The notes under the pieces were generated by a model that saw only the letters and a list, made by a program, of their open reading frames with translations, was not told where the DNA came from and did not search any database. Positions 15,732-24,257 of a DNA stretch of 64,000 bases are shown piece after piece (position 1 is the stretch's first letter; each line of letters opens with the position of its first letter). Location of the stretch: contig NZ_CP076457.1 of NCBI RefSeq assembly GCF_018866325.1, positions 2,887,001-2,951,000 on the forward strand. The letters are read 5' to 3'. Both the position numbers and the translations under genes were made by a program. The stretch comes from Streptomyces sp. YPW6 (GTDB lineage: Bacteria > Actinomycetota > Actinomycetes > Streptomycetales > Streptomycetaceae).

Positions 15732-16019
15732 TCAGCCGAAGACGTACTTGACGATTCGGGCGAAGCCCATGTCGAGAACGGTAACAAGACCGATCATGAC
15801 GACGACGAACACGATCACCACGGAGGTGTACGTCGTGAGCTGGCTACGCGTCGGCCAGACAACCTTACGGAGTTCGGCGACGATCTGGCGGTAGAACAGC
15901 GCGAGACGGCCCAGAGGGCCCTTCTTGCCGCGCTTGCCGCCCTTCCGAGTCTTCTTCTTCGACTCGGGAGCTTCATCATCGGCATCAGGCATGTCGATGG
16001 AGCCCACGGCGTCCGTCAC
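15732..16019 (-). CDS. secE: Preprotein translocase subunit SecE
   Basis: Small essential subunit of the SecYEG translocon, 95 residues. The start is GTG at 16017-16019, preceded by AGGTGAG. The N-terminal half is polar and lysine-rich ([14 protein letters not shown]). The amphipathic SecE signature ([13 protein letters not shown]) precedes one transmembrane helix ([19 protein letters not shown]). It is the first gene of secE-nusG, directly after tRNA-Trp on the same strand, the arrangement common in Gram-positive bacteria. Confidence 0.95.
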   Translation of the reverse strand: MTDAVGSIDMPDADDEAPESKKKTRKGGKRGKKGPLGRLALFYRQIVAELRKVVWPTRSQLTTYTSVVIVFVVVMIGLVTVLDMGFARIVKYVFG

Positions 16020-16125
16020 GCTACTCACCTGATTCCGGGTCGTGGCCGTGCCGCGCCCGGTGGAGCCGCACGGCTGTGCAATGAAGTACGTACATGCGCA
16101 CACATCCTGGCGAAGGAGTGTGTAG

Positions 16126-16198
16126 CAGGGCCGGAGGGACTTGAACCCCCAACCGCTGGTTTTGGAGACCAGTGCTCTACCAATTGAGCTACGACCCT
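16126..16198 (-). tRNA. tRNA-Trp (anticodon CCA)
   Basis: A 73-base tRNA on the minus strand. The acceptor stem AGGGTCG pairs with CGGCCCT, and the discriminator is G. The anticodon loop CTCCAAA gives CCA, and the T arm GGTTCAAGTCC is standard. CCA is not encoded. It lies upstream of secE-nusG, as in many Actinobacteria. Confidence 0.97.
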
Positions 16199-16410
16199 TG
16201 GTGGTTTCCACCAACCTACCGCATCTTCCCCGGTGACCGGGTGCAGGAACGGTGTGGCTGGTGAAGGCCAACGACAGGTGAGTGTACGTGCTCAGGGCCT
16301 CCGCGTCGAACAGACAACGGCCGACCGGTCCTGTCCGGATGCTGTCCCGGTCCTGTCCGGTCTCCGAAACCCCTGCACCGACGGCTTTCGCGGTCTGCAA
16401 ACATGGGGCC

Positions 16411-17637
16411 ATGAGCGCTGCAACTTCACCGTCCGAGCGCCGGGTCTCCGCCCGCATCGGCGCGATCTCCGAGTCCGCGACCCTCGCCGTCGACGCCAAG
16501 GCCAAGGCCCTCAAGGCCGCCGGGCGTCCGGTGATCGGTTTCGGGGCCGGAGAACCCGACTTCCCGACACCCGACTACATCGTCGACGCCGCGGTCGAGG
16601 CCTGCCGCAACCCGAAGTACCACCGCTACACCCCCGCGGGCGGGCTCCCCGAGCTCAAGACCGCCATCGCGGAGAAGACGCTGCGCGACTCCGGCTACGA
16701 GGTCGACGCCAGCCAGATTTTGGTCACCAACGGCGGCAAGCAGGCCATCTACGAGGCCTTCGCCGCGATCCTCGACCCGGGCGACGAGGTCATCGTGCCC
16801 GCTCCCTACTGGACCACCTACCCCGAGTCGATCCGGCTCGCCGGCGGTGTCCCGGTCGAGGTCGTCGCCGACGAGACCACCGGCTACCGGGTCTCCGTCG
16901 AGCAGCTGGAGGCCGCGCGCACCGAGAAGACCAAGGTCGTCCTGTTCGTCTCGCCGTCCAACCCGACGGGCGCGGTCTACAGCGAGGCCGACGCCGAGGC
17001 GATCGGCCGCTGGGCCGTCGAGCACGGCCTGTGGGTCCTGACCGACGAGATCTACGAGCACCTCGTCTACGGCGACGCGACCTTCACCTCGCTCCCGGCG
17101 ATCGTCCCGGAGCTGCGCGACAAGTGCATCGTCGTCAACGGCGTCGCCAAGACGTACGCGATGACCGGCTGGCGCGTGGGCTGGATCGTCGGCCCCAAGG
17201 ACGTCGTCAAGGCCGCGACCAACCTCCAGTCGCACGCCACCTCCAACGTCTCCAACGTCGCCCAGATCGCCGCGCTGGCGGCCGTCTCCGGCCCGCTGGA
17301 CGCCGTCGCCGAGATGCGCACCGCCTTCGACCGCCGCCGCAAGCTCATCGTGCGGATGCTCAACGAGATCGACGGCGTGTTCTGCCCGGAGCCGGAGGGC
17401 GCGTTCTACGCCTACCCGGCGGTCAAGGACCTGCTCGGCAAGGAGATCCGCGGCAAGCGCCCGGCCACCACGGTCGAGCTGGCCGCCCTGATCCTGGACG
17501 AGGCCGAAGTGGCCGTCGTCCCCGGTGAGGCCTTCGGCACCCCCGGCTACCTGCGCCTTTCCTACGCACTGGGCGACGACGACCTGATCGAGGGCGTCTC
17601 GCGGATCCAGAAGCTGCTGGGCGAGGCCAAGGCCTGA
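16411..17637 (+). CDS. aspC: Aspartate aminotransferase (class I PLP enzyme)
   Basis: Pyridoxal-phosphate aminotransferase, 408 residues, most likely aspartate:2-oxoglutarate transamination in the cytosol. The start is ATG at 16411 ([17 protein letters not shown]), the first in-frame Met with family-like sequence. Fold-type I motifs are present: [13 protein letters not shown] near the N-terminus, the PYWTTYPE segment, [10 protein letters not shown], and the Schiff-base lysine in [16 protein letters not shown]. The C-terminal arginine region LRLSYALG is also present. Only GGGG precedes the start. It is transcribed divergently from tRNA-Trp/secE and ends at a terminator with a T-run. Exact substrate is inferred from family and gene order. 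Confidence 0.92.
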   Translation: MSAATSPSERRVSARIGAISESATLAVDAKAKALKAAGRPVIGFGAGEPDFPTPDYIVDAAVEACRNPKYHRYTPAGGLPELKTAIAEKTLRDSGYEVDASQILVTNGGKQAIYEAFAAILDPGDEVIVPAPYWTTYPESIRLAGGVPVEVVADETTGYRVSVEQLEAARTEKTKVVLFVSPSNPTGAVYSEADAEAIGRWAVEHGLWVLTDEIYEHLVYGDATFTSLPAIVPELRDKCIVVNGVAKTYAMTGWRVGWIVGPKDVVKAATNLQSHATSNVSNVAQIAALAAVSGPLDAVAEMRTAFDRRRKLIVRMLNEIDGVFCPEPEGAFYAYPAVKDLLGKEIRGKRPATTVELAALILDEAEVAVVPGEAFGTPGYLRLSYALGDDDLIEGVSRIQKLLGEAKA

Positions 17638-17651
17638 GCCCTCGTCCCACC

Positions 17652-17697
17652 GTGCCCCCGGCCGCCGTAACACCCTCCGGGCGGGGGCGCTTTTTTT
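17652..17697 (+). terminator. Intrinsic terminator after aspC
   Basis: A 9-bp stem (17652-17660 with 17682-17690, one wobble) is followed directly by seven T at 17691-17697. This is a textbook rho-independent terminator, unusual in this GC-rich genus. Confidence 0.85.
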
Positions 17698-17764
17698 GTT
17701 CGAGCAGCCCCCGGAAGGGGAAAGCGGCTACCGCTGTGGCCCGCCCGTGCGGCAGGATCTTCCA

Positions 17765-18778
17765 ATGGAGCGTGATGTACGTCTGTTGCCCAAGGCCCAC
17801 CTGCACCTGCACTTCACCGGGTCGATGCGGCCCGCCACCCTGCTCGAACTCGCCGACAAGTACGGGGTCCACCTCCCCGACGCCCTGACCGGCGGCGAGC
17901 CACCGAAACTGCGGGCGACCGACGAGCGCGGCTGGTTCCGTTTCCAGCGGCTCTACGACATCGCCCGGTCCTGCCTGCGGGCCCCCGAGGACATCCGGCG
18001 TCTGGTGCGCGAGAGCGCCGAGGAGGACGTCGCGGACGGTTCCGGCTGGCTGGAGATCCAGGTCGACCCCACCTCGTACGCCCCGCTGCTCGGCGGGCTG
18101 ATCCCGGCCATCGAGATCATCCTGGACGCCGTCGACAGCGCCTCCCGGGACACCGGCCTGGACATGCGCGTGGTGATCGCCGCCAACCGGATGAAGCACC
18201 CGCTGGACGCCCGCACCCTGGCCCGGCTCGCCGTGCGCTACGCCGACCGGGGCGTCGTCGGCTTCGGGCTCTCCAACGACGAGCGGCGCGGGATGGCCCG
18301 CGACTTCGACCGGGCCTTCGCCATCGCCCGGGAGGGCGGTCTGCTGGCGGCTCCGCACGGCGGGGAGCTGTCGGGGCCCTCCAGCGTGCGCGACTGCCTC
18401 GACGACCTGGACGCCGCGCGGATCGGCCACGGCGTACGGGCCGCCGAGGACCCCCGGCTGCTGCGCAGGCTCGCCGAGCGGCAGATCACCTGCGAGGTGT
18501 GCCCGTCGTCCAATGTGGCGCTCGGTGTCTACGAGAAGCCCGCCGATGTCCCCCTGCGCACTCTGTTCGACGCGGGTGTGCCGATGGCGCTGGGAGCGGA
18601 CGACCCGCTGCTGTTCGGTTCGCGGCTGGCCGCCCAGTACGAGCTGGTGCGCCGCCACCACGGCTTCACCGACGGGGAGCTGGCCGAGCTGGCCCGCCAG
18701 TCGGTGCGCGGATCGGCGGCTCCCGTGGACGTACGGGAGAAGCTGTTGTCGGGCATCGACGACTGGCTGGCCGGCTGA
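17765..18778 (+). CDS. add: Adenosine deaminase family protein
   Basis: A metal-dependent deaminase of the adenosine/AMP deaminase superfamily, 337 residues. The start is ATG at 17765 (MERDVRLLPK). Metal and catalytic motifs are visible: H14/H16 in AHLHLHFTG, the HGGE motif with catalytic Glu (PHGGELSG), and the ADDP Asp pair (ALGADDPLLFG). In standard adenosine deaminases the first motif reads HLDG and the last SLNTDDP. The HFTG and GADDP variants therefore make the exact substrate uncertain. It follows aspC after a terminator and is probably transcribed alone. The same gene sits between aspC and murB in S. coelicolor. Confidence 0.85.
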   Translation: MERDVRLLPKAHLHLHFTGSMRPATLLELADKYGVHLPDALTGGEPPKLRATDERGWFRFQRLYDIARSCLRAPEDIRRLVRESAEEDVADGSGWLEIQVDPTSYAPLLGGLIPAIEIILDAVDSASRDTGLDMRVVIAANRMKHPLDARTLARLAVRYADRGVVGFGLSNDERRGMARDFDRAFAIAREGGLLAAPHGGELSGPSSVRDCLDDLDAARIGHGVRAAEDPRLLRRLAERQITCEVCPSSNVALGVYEKPADVPLRTLFDAGVPMALGADDPLLFGSRLAAQYELVRRHHGFTDGELAELARQSVRGSAAPVDVREKLLSGIDDWLAG

Positions 18779-18991
18779 CCCCGGACGGCTGCCGCCCAGC
18801 GGCGTGGCCGCGCAGCGGCAGGACCGGCTCCCGGGCGGACGTGGCGCACGCGGTGCCCGCGCTGGTCGGCGGCCCGGCGGCCGTGCGGCAGGAGGAGCAT
18901 CGCCCGGTGAGCGCGTGCGCCGCGCGTGCTTCGGGCTGCGTCCGTGCGGCAGGGCGCGGGCGCCACGTGCCGAGCGGGTACGCCCCGCGCG

Positions 18992-20047
18992 CTACAGGCT
19001 GACGCCGACCGTCACCGGCTCGTTGACCAGGGTGACACCGAAGGCCGCGTGCACTCCGGCGACGACCTCGCGGGCCAGGGCGAGCAGGTCCTCGGTGGTG
19101 GCCGTGCCCCGGTTGGTGAGGGCGAGGGTGTGCTTGGTGGAGATCCGGGCGGGCCCGTCGCCGTACCCCTTGGTGAATCCGGCCCGGTCGATCAGCCAGG
19201 CCGCCGAGGTCTTGGTGCGGCCGTCCTCGGCGGGGAACGCCGGGGGCGTCACGTCCGGCCCGAGGCGGTCGTGGACCCGGCCGATGAACTCCTGGAAGGC
19301 GGCCGGTCCGAGGATCGGGTTGGTGAAGAACGACCCCGCGGACCAGGTGTCGTGGTCCTCCGGGTCCAGCACCATGCCCTTGCCCGCGCGCAGGCGCAGG
19401 ACGGTCTCGCGGGCGGCCGGGAGCGGCACGCGGTCGCCCTGCTCGACGCCCATCGCCCTCGCCGTTTCCGGGTACTTGAGGGGCGCGGAAAGCCCGTTCG
19501 CCTCTTCCAGTTCGCATCGGACCCGCAGCACCACGAAGCGGTCGGGTTCGGCCTTGAAGCGGCTGTGACGGTACGAGAACGCGCACTCCGTGTTCGGAAT
19601 CGTCACGGTCTCCCGGGTGCGCCGGTCGTAGGCGACGACCTCCGTGATGGTGGAGGACACCTCCTGTCCGTACGCGCCGACGTTCTGGATGGGTGTCGCG
19701 CCCGCGGAACCGGGGATGCCCGCCAGGCACTCGATGCCCGCGAGGCCCGCCTCGACGGTCCGGGCGACGGCGTCGGTCCACACCTCTCCGGCCGCCAGCT
19801 CCAGTGACGTACCGGAGAGCTCGAAGCCCTGCGTGGCGATGCGCAGCGCGGTGCCGTCGAAGCCCTTGTCCCCGATGACCAGGTTGGAGCCGCCGCCGAC
19901 GACCAGCAGCGGGGTGCCGCTCGCGTCGGCCTCGCGGACGGCGGCGATCACCTCGGCGTCGGTCGTGGCGGTCAGCAGCCGGGCGGCGGGGCCACCGAGC
20001 CGGAAGGTGGTCAGGGGGGCGAGGGGGGCGTCGTGGAGTTCCTGCAC
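18992..20047 (-). CDS. murB: UDP-N-acetylmuramate dehydrogenase
   Basis: MurB, 351 residues, the FAD enzyme that reduces UDP-GlcNAc-enolpyruvate to UDP-MurNAc with NADPH in peptidoglycan synthesis. The FAD-binding motif VVGGGSNLVI is at about residues 53-62. The GIECLAGIPGSAGATPIQNVG signature follows. The catalytic serine segment AGSFFTNPIL and the substrate loop AAWLIDRAGFTKG are intact. The start is ATG at 20045-20047. It lies 12 bases beyond the terminator of the upstream dehydratase genes, so it likely needs its own promoter close to or within that hairpin. Confidence 0.95.
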   Translation of the reverse strand: MQELHDAPLAPLTTFRLGGPAARLLTATTDAEVIAAVREADASGTPLLVVGGGSNLVIGDKGFDGTALRIATQGFELSGTSLELAAGEVWTDAVARTVEAGLAGIECLAGIPGSAGATPIQNVGAYGQEVSSTITEVVAYDRRTRETVTIPNTECAFSYRHSRFKAEPDRFVVLRVRCELEEANGLSAPLKYPETARAMGVEQGDRVPLPAARETVLRLRAGKGMVLDPEDHDTWSAGSFFTNPILGPAAFQEFIGRVHDRLGPDVTPPAFPAEDGRTKTSAAWLIDRAGFTKGYGDGPARISTKHTLALTNRGTATTEDLLALAREVVAGVHAAFGVTLVNEPVTVGVSL

Positions 20048-20059
20048 GGGGACAAGAGT

Positions 20060-20100
20060 ACGGTCCGTGGCCCCGCCGCTCGTGCGGGGCCACGGACCGT
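20060..20100 (-). terminator. Terminator after the HadAB-like pair
   Basis: A 17-bp perfect stem (20060-20076 with 20084-20100) has a 7-base loop. It lies on the minus strand between the dehydratase pair and murB, only about a dozen bases before the murB start codon. Confidence 0.8.
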
Positions 20101-20222
20101 CCTGCGGGGTCCGGCGCCTCGGGCGTCCGCCGCAGCGGCCGGAAGCGAGTCCCGGCGACGGGCGCCACGACGACCGGCGCCCCGGGGCGGGTGCGCCCCC
20201 GGCCGGCCGCGCCGGTTGCGTC

Positions 20223-20651
20223 TCAGGCGAGCCGGACCACGGCCCGGGACATCCCCAGCACCTTCTTGCCGTCGCACAGGGCCACCAGGTCCACCCGGAC
20301 CAGGTTGTCCTCCAGCTTCGCCGCGACCTTGCCGCTGACCTCGATCAGCGCGCCCTTGTCGTCGTTGGGCACGACGACCGGCTTGGTGAACCGCACCCCG
20401 TAGTCGACGACCGCACCCGGGTCGCCGGCCCAGTCCGTGACGACGCGCACCGCCTCGGCCATCGTGAACATGCCGTGCGCGATCACGTCCGGCAGTCCGA
20501 CCTCGCGCGCGAACTTCTCGTTCCAGTGGATCGGGTTGAAGTCGCCCGAGGCGCCCGCGTACTGCACGAGCGTGGCCCGCGTCACCGGGAACGACTGCGC
20601 CGGCAGCTCCGTGCCGACCTCGACCGACCCGTAGGAGATCCTCGCCGTCAT
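20223..20651 (-). CDS. MaoC-family (R)-specific dehydratase, HadB-like
   Basis: A single hot-dog-fold hydratase/dehydratase, 142 residues. The catalytic pair is visible in SGDFNPIHWNEKFA (Asp and His of the hydratase-2 motif), with the following AHGMFTMA segment. Actinobacterial HadB acts with HadA as a heterodimer dehydrating 3-hydroxyacyl-ACP. The ATG at 20649-20651 overlaps the stop of the upstream partner by one base (TGATG), with GGAGG just before. The pair lies between rpmG and murB, a conserved order in the phylum. In a genus without mycolic acids the substrate is unknown. Confidence 0.9.
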   Translation of the reverse strand: MTARISYGSVEVGTELPAQSFPVTRATLVQYAGASGDFNPIHWNEKFAREVGLPDVIAHGMFTMAEAVRVVTDWAGDPGAVVDYGVRFTKPVVVPNDDKGALIEVSGKVAAKLEDNLVRVDLVALCDGKKVLGMSRAVVRLA

Positions 20652-21103
20652 CACGCCTCCTCGGCGGCGCGCGCCACCAGCTTCGTGACCGCCGTGACCA
20701 CCAGCTCACCGGCCTCGTCGTGCACGTCCCCGCGAATGTCGAGGACGTCGTTGCCCGCCAGGGACTTGATGCCCTCGATCGTCGACGTGACCGTCAGCCG
20801 GTCTCCCGCCCGCACCGGACGCACGTAACGGAACTTCTGGTCCCCGTGGACCACGCGGCTGTAGTCCAGGCCCAGCTGCGGGTCCTGCACCACCACTCCG
20901 GCGGCCCGGTAGGTGATCGAGAAGACGAACGTGGGCGGCGCGATCACATCGGCGTGACCGAGCGCACGGGCGGCTTCCGGGTCGACGTACGCCGGGTTGG
21001 CGTCACCCACCGCCTCGGCGAACTCGCGGATCTTCTCCCGGCCGACCTCGTACGCCGGAGTGGGCGGATAGGTCCGCCCCACGAAGGACTGGTCGAGCGC
21101 CAT
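20651..21103 (-). CDS. MaoC-like dehydratase N-terminal domain protein, HadA-like (UPF0336)
   Basis: A 150-residue hot-dog protein of the UPF0336 (FAS1-type dehydratase) family. The chosen start is ATG at 21101-21103 (MALDQSFVGRTYPP), with AGGAGGT 9 bases upstream. Typical sequence includes VGREKIREFAEAVGD and VIAPPTFVFSI, and later FRYVRPVRAGDRLTV. It lacks the classical catalytic Asp-His motif, as expected for the non-catalytic HadA-type subunit. It is translationally coupled to the HadB-like gene and follows rpmG in the same direction after a hairpin. Confidence 0.9.
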   Translation of the reverse strand: MALDQSFVGRTYPPTPAYEVGREKIREFAEAVGDANPAYVDPEAARALGHADVIAPPTFVFSITYRAAGVVVQDPQLGLDYSRVVHGDQKFRYVRPVRAGDRLTVTSTIEGIKSLAGNDVLDIRGDVHDEAGELVVTAVTKLVARAAEEA

Positions 21104-21182
21104 GAGCTCGCTACCTCCTGAGAAACCTGGTGAAAGACGAACAGGGGCGCGTCCCCGCACGGGAGGGCGGCCTCATACAACG

Positions 21183-21217
21183 ACACGAGGCCGCCCCCAG
21201 AGGGGACGGCCTCGTGT
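21183..21217 (-). terminator. Hairpin after rpmG
   Basis: An 11-bp perfect stem (21183-21193 with 21207-21217) lies just below the rpmG stop on the minus strand. It probably ends the tRNA-rpmG transcript before the dehydratase pair. Confidence 0.7.
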
Positions 21218-21228
21218 ACGAGCCTGAT

Positions 21229-21393
21229 TCAGCGCGTTTCGCGGTGCGCGGTGTGCGAGTTGCAGCGCGGGCAGTGCTTCTTCATCTCAAGACGGTCCGG
21301 GTTGTTACGCCGGTTCTTCTTGGTGATGTAGTTCCGCTCCTTGCACTCCACGCAGGCCAGCGTGATCTTCGGGCGGACGTCGGTGGCAGCCAC
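21229..21393 (-). CDS. rpmG: 50S ribosomal protein L33, zinc-binding form
   Basis: L33, 54 residues, starting GTG at 21391-21393 with AAGGAG 8 bases upstream. It has four zinc-ligand cysteines at residues 14, 17, 41 and 44 (CVEC and CPRC), so it is the C+ form. Streptomyces often carry a second, cysteine-free copy under Zur control elsewhere. It lies directly downstream of tRNA-Thr and tRNA-Met on the same strand, a conserved order. Confidence 0.96.
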
Positions 21394-21481
21394 GTGAGTG
21401 CTCCTTGGACGGACGATGGACGGATGAACGCATAAAAGAGTAGCCGATCGAAGGACCGACCCAACAATCGGCTACCGTTAG

Positions 21482-21554
21482 TAGCGGTGACCGGACTTGA
21501 ACCGGTGACACAGCGATTATGAGCCGCTTGCTCTACCGACTGAGCTACACCGCT
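21482..21554 (-). tRNA. tRNA-Met (anticodon CAT), elongator type
   Basis: A 73-base tRNA on the minus strand. The acceptor AGCGGTG pairs with CACCGCT and the discriminator is A. The anticodon loop CTCATAA gives CAT. The paired first base makes it an elongator rather than an initiator. A lysidine-modified Ile2 tRNA cannot be excluded by eye but is less likely at this locus. Confidence 0.92.
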
Positions 21555-21599
21555 TTGATGATGAGTCCCCCCGCCGAAGCGGGGTTTCCCGATCACCAG

Positions 21600-21672
21600 A
21601 GCCCCAATGCGGAATCGAACCGCAGACCTTCTCCTTACCATGGAGACGCTCTACCGACTGAGCTATTGGGGC
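21600..21672 (-). tRNA. tRNA-Thr (anticodon GGT)
   Basis: A 73-base tRNA on the minus strand. The acceptor GCCCCAA pairs with TTGGGGC and the discriminator is T. The anticodon loop ATGGTAA gives GGT. It is first of the tRNA-Thr, tRNA-Met, rpmG group. Confidence 0.96.
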
Positions 21673-21763
21673 GAGCGATGAAGACATTACACGGTCCCCC
21701 GCCGGTTGCCCAAATCCGTTTGCGCCGCATCCTCCGGCCCTCCGCCCGAGCCCTCCCACGCCC

Positions 21764-21796
21764 CCTGATCAGGCCTTGATCAGGTCCTGATCCAGG
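21764..21796. repeat. Three 11-bp phased TGATCAGG-type repeats
   Basis: Three consecutive 11-base units, CCTGATCAGGC, CTTGATCAGGT and CCTGATCCAGG, sit in the spacer between tRNA-Thr (minus) and the amidohydrolase gene (plus). The period equals about one helical turn. The first unit contains a perfect palindrome. They may be a regulator-binding site, but no factor is known to me. Confidence 0.6.
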
Positions 21797-21938
21797 CCGC
21801 GTCCGCACCCGCACCCGGCCCGGTGGACGGCCGCCGCAGGCGCACCGGTACGACTATTGCGCTCCTCCCGGAAGCCACCCCCGCACGCCCCTAGGGTGTG
21901 GTCACTCCGTGTGATCTTGCACCCCTCCCAGGAGCGCG

Positions 21939-23234
21939 ATGCCTGACAGCCAGCCACGGCGGCCCGACGACAACGCGCCCGACAGCGCCGACGAGGCCAC
22001 CACCGCCGACACCCCCGCCCTCGTCCTCGGCGGCGCCCTCCTCGCCGACGGCCGGGCCGTGGACGTACGCCTGAGCGGCGGCCGGATCGAGGCCGTCGGC
22101 ACGGCGGGCAGCCTCACCGCCCGCGGCCCCCGGATCGACCTCCGCGGCTATCTGCTGCTCCCGGCCCCGGCCGAGCCCCACGCCCACAGCGACACCGCCC
22201 TCACCGCGGACAGCCTGGGCCCCGACAGTCCGGGCCCCGCGTCCCTCCGCGCCGAGGACATCCAGCGCCGCGCCACCGAGGCGGCGCTCCTCCAGCTCGG
22301 CCACGGCGCCACCGCCCTGCGCACCCACGTGCGCGTCGGCGATGTCCAGGGTCTCGCCCCGCTCGAAGCCGTCCTCCAGACCCGGCGCGCCCTGCGCGGC
22401 CTCGCCGACGTGCTGCCCGTCGCGGTCCCCCGGCTGCTCACCGGCGTCGCGGGAGCGGACAGCCTCGCGATGCTCAGGGACGCGGTGAAGATGGGCGCGG
22501 CCGTCGTCGGCGGCTGTCCCGACCTCGACCCGGACCCCACGGGCTACACCGAAGCCGTGCTGGAGATCGCCGCCGAGCACGGCTGCCCCGTGGACCTGCA
22601 CACCGACGCCGACGACCCCGCCCGCCTGGCCCGGCTCGCCGCGATGGCCGCGGGGCTGCGCCCGGGGGTCGCCCTCGGCCCCTGCGCCGGCCTGGCTCAT
22701 CTGCCCCTGGACACCGCGGCCCGTGCCGCGGAACGGCTCGCCGCCGCCGGGATCACCGTGGTCTGCCTGCCCCAGGGCGGCTGCTCCGGTTCCGAGCGTC
22801 GTACGACCGCCCCGGTCCGCCTGCTGCGCTCCGCCGGTGTGCACGTCACGGCGGGCAGCGGCGCGCTGCGGGACACGGCCAACCCGGTCGGCCGCGGCGA
22901 TCCGCTCGAAGCCGCCTACCTCCTCGCCTCGCAGGCGGGGCTGCGCGCCGAGCAGGCGTACGCCCTGGTCTCCGCGGGCGCCCGCGCGGCCCTCGGCCTG
23001 CCGGACGTGCGCGTCGAGGCGGGCTTCCCCGCCGAACTCCTGGCCGTACGCGGCGAACGGCTCTCCGCGGCGCTCTCCCTCGCGTACAGCCGCATCGTCA
23101 TCCACCGCGGCCGGATCGTGGCGCGTACCAGCGCCGTCCGCGAGTACTGCGACTCCGACGCCGAGGCCGAGGCGGGCCTCGGCGGCCTGCCGCGCCAGGG
23201 CCGGCCCGACCCCGGCGCCGGGCCGAGGAACTGA
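21939..23234 (+). CDS. Amidohydrolase / cytosine-deaminase-like protein
   Basis: A 431-residue amidohydrolase-superfamily protein resembling cytosine deaminases. After an acidic N-terminal tail it has the metallo-dependent hydrolase pattern: VLGGALLADGRAVDV, then EPHAHSDTALTAD (metal HxH), then HTDADDP. The late segment GSGALRDTANPVGRGDPLEA occupies the place where CodA has its metal-binding Asp; here the Asp is shifted (RDTANP). Activity and substrate are uncertain. The start is ATG at 21939. A 34-base gap separates it from the next gene, which has its own promoter-like sequence. Confidence 0.75.
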   Translation: MPDSQPRRPDDNAPDSADEATTADTPALVLGGALLADGRAVDVRLSGGRIEAVGTAGSLTARGPRIDLRGYLLLPAPAEPHAHSDTALTADSLGPDSPGPASLRAEDIQRRATEAALLQLGHGATALRTHVRVGDVQGLAPLEAVLQTRRALRGLADVLPVAVPRLLTGVAGADSLAMLRDAVKMGAAVVGGCPDLDPDPTGYTEAVLEIAAEHGCPVDLHTDADDPARLARLAAMAAGLRPGVALGPCAGLAHLPLDTAARAAERLAAAGITVVCLPQGGCSGSERRTTAPVRLLRSAGVHVTAGSGALRDTANPVGRGDPLEAAYLLASQAGLRAEQAYALVSAGARAALGLPDVRVEAGFPAELLAVRGERLSAALSLAYSRIVIHRGRIVARTSAVREYCDSDAEAEAGLGGLPRQGRPDPGAGPRN

Positions 23235-23268
23235 GCGCGACCCCGTCCCCGGGCGTACGGTCGGAGGT

Positions 23269-23925
23269 ATGCGCATTGTCATCGCAGGTGGACACGGACA
23301 GATCGCACTGCGGCTGGAGCGGCTGCTCGCCGCACGCGGGGATGAAGCCGCAGGAATCATCCGCAACCCCCAACAGAGCCAGGACCTGACCGACGCCGGC
23401 GCCGAACCCGTGGTGCTGGACCTCGAATCGGCCACCGTGGAGCAGACCGCGGAAGTGCTGCGCGGCGCCGACGCGGCCGTCTTCGCGGCGGGCGCCGGAC
23501 CGAGCAGCGGCACCGCCCGCAAGGACACCGTCGACCGTGACGCCGCCGTGCTGTTCGCCGACGCGGCCGAGGCGGCGGGCGTGCGCCGCTTCCTGGTCGT
23601 CTCCTCGATGGGCGCCGACCCGGACCACTCCGGCGACGAGGTGTTCGACGTGTATCTGCGGGCCAAGGGCGCCGCGGACGCGGCCGTACGCTCCCGCACC
23701 GCGCTGGACTGGACGATCCTGCGCCCCGGGATGCTGACCGACGACGCGGGCACCGGCCAGGTCCTCCTGGCCGCCTCGACGGGACGTGGCCCGATCCCCC
23801 GCGACGACGTGGCGGCCACGCTGCTGGAGCTGCTGGACACCCCGGCGACGGCGGGCCTCACCCTGGAGGCGATCTCGGGGAACGTTCCGGTGACGGTGGC
23901 CGTGAAGGACGTCGCGGGCAACTGA
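23269..23925 (+). CDS. NAD(P)-binding (atypical SDR/NmrA-like) protein
   Basis: A 218-residue Rossmann protein beginning MRIVIAGGHGQIALRL, with a GxxGxxx dinucleotide loop. The family YxxxK analogue is seen as YLRAKGAADAAV, followed by DWTILRPGMLTDD. It resembles NmrA-like or SDR5 oxidoreductases; the substrate is unknown. The start is ATG at 23269. A TACGGT hexamer at 23256-23261 ends 7 bases before the ATG, so the mRNA may be leaderless. It ends at a bidirectional hairpin. Confidence 0.85.
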   Translation: MRIVIAGGHGQIALRLERLLAARGDEAAGIIRNPQQSQDLTDAGAEPVVLDLESATVEQTAEVLRGADAAVFAAGAGPSSGTARKDTVDRDAAVLFADAAEAAGVRRFLVVSSMGADPDHSGDEVFDVYLRAKGAADAAVRSRTALDWTILRPGMLTDDAGTGQVLLAASTGRGPIPRDDVAATLLELLDTPATAGLTLEAISGNVPVTVAVKDVAGN

Positions 23926-23970
23926 GACCCGCCGGGCGGCCGCACCGGCCGCCCGGCTCCGGACAACGAG

Positions 23971-24004
23971 GAAGCCCCCGACCGGATAACCGGTCGGGGG
24001 CTTC
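23971..24004. terminator. Bidirectional terminator before tRNA-Tyr
   Basis: A perfect 15-bp stem (23971-23985 with 23990-24004) has an ATAA loop. It lies between the NAD(P)-binding gene (plus) and tRNA-Tyr (minus) and can serve both. Confidence 0.85.
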
Positions 24005-24011
24005 GTTCGCG

Positions 24012-24093
<82 letters not shown>

Positions 24094-24257
24094 TCGAACG
24101 GCGCCTCGGATCTCGTGCGAGCTCCTTGGCGACGACGTAAACAATACCCGATGGCCAGGGGTGCTCCGCCACCTCATTGATCAGCGCCCGGAGGCTGCGG
24201 CGGTGGCTAGGCTTTGGCCTGTATCCCACGCACATTCGACGCAAGGAGCCACACGTC

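Noticed and set aside
21482..21554. Initiator tRNA-fMet
   Set aside because: The first acceptor base pair is A:T; initiators have an unpaired first base and the GGG/CCC anticodon stem.
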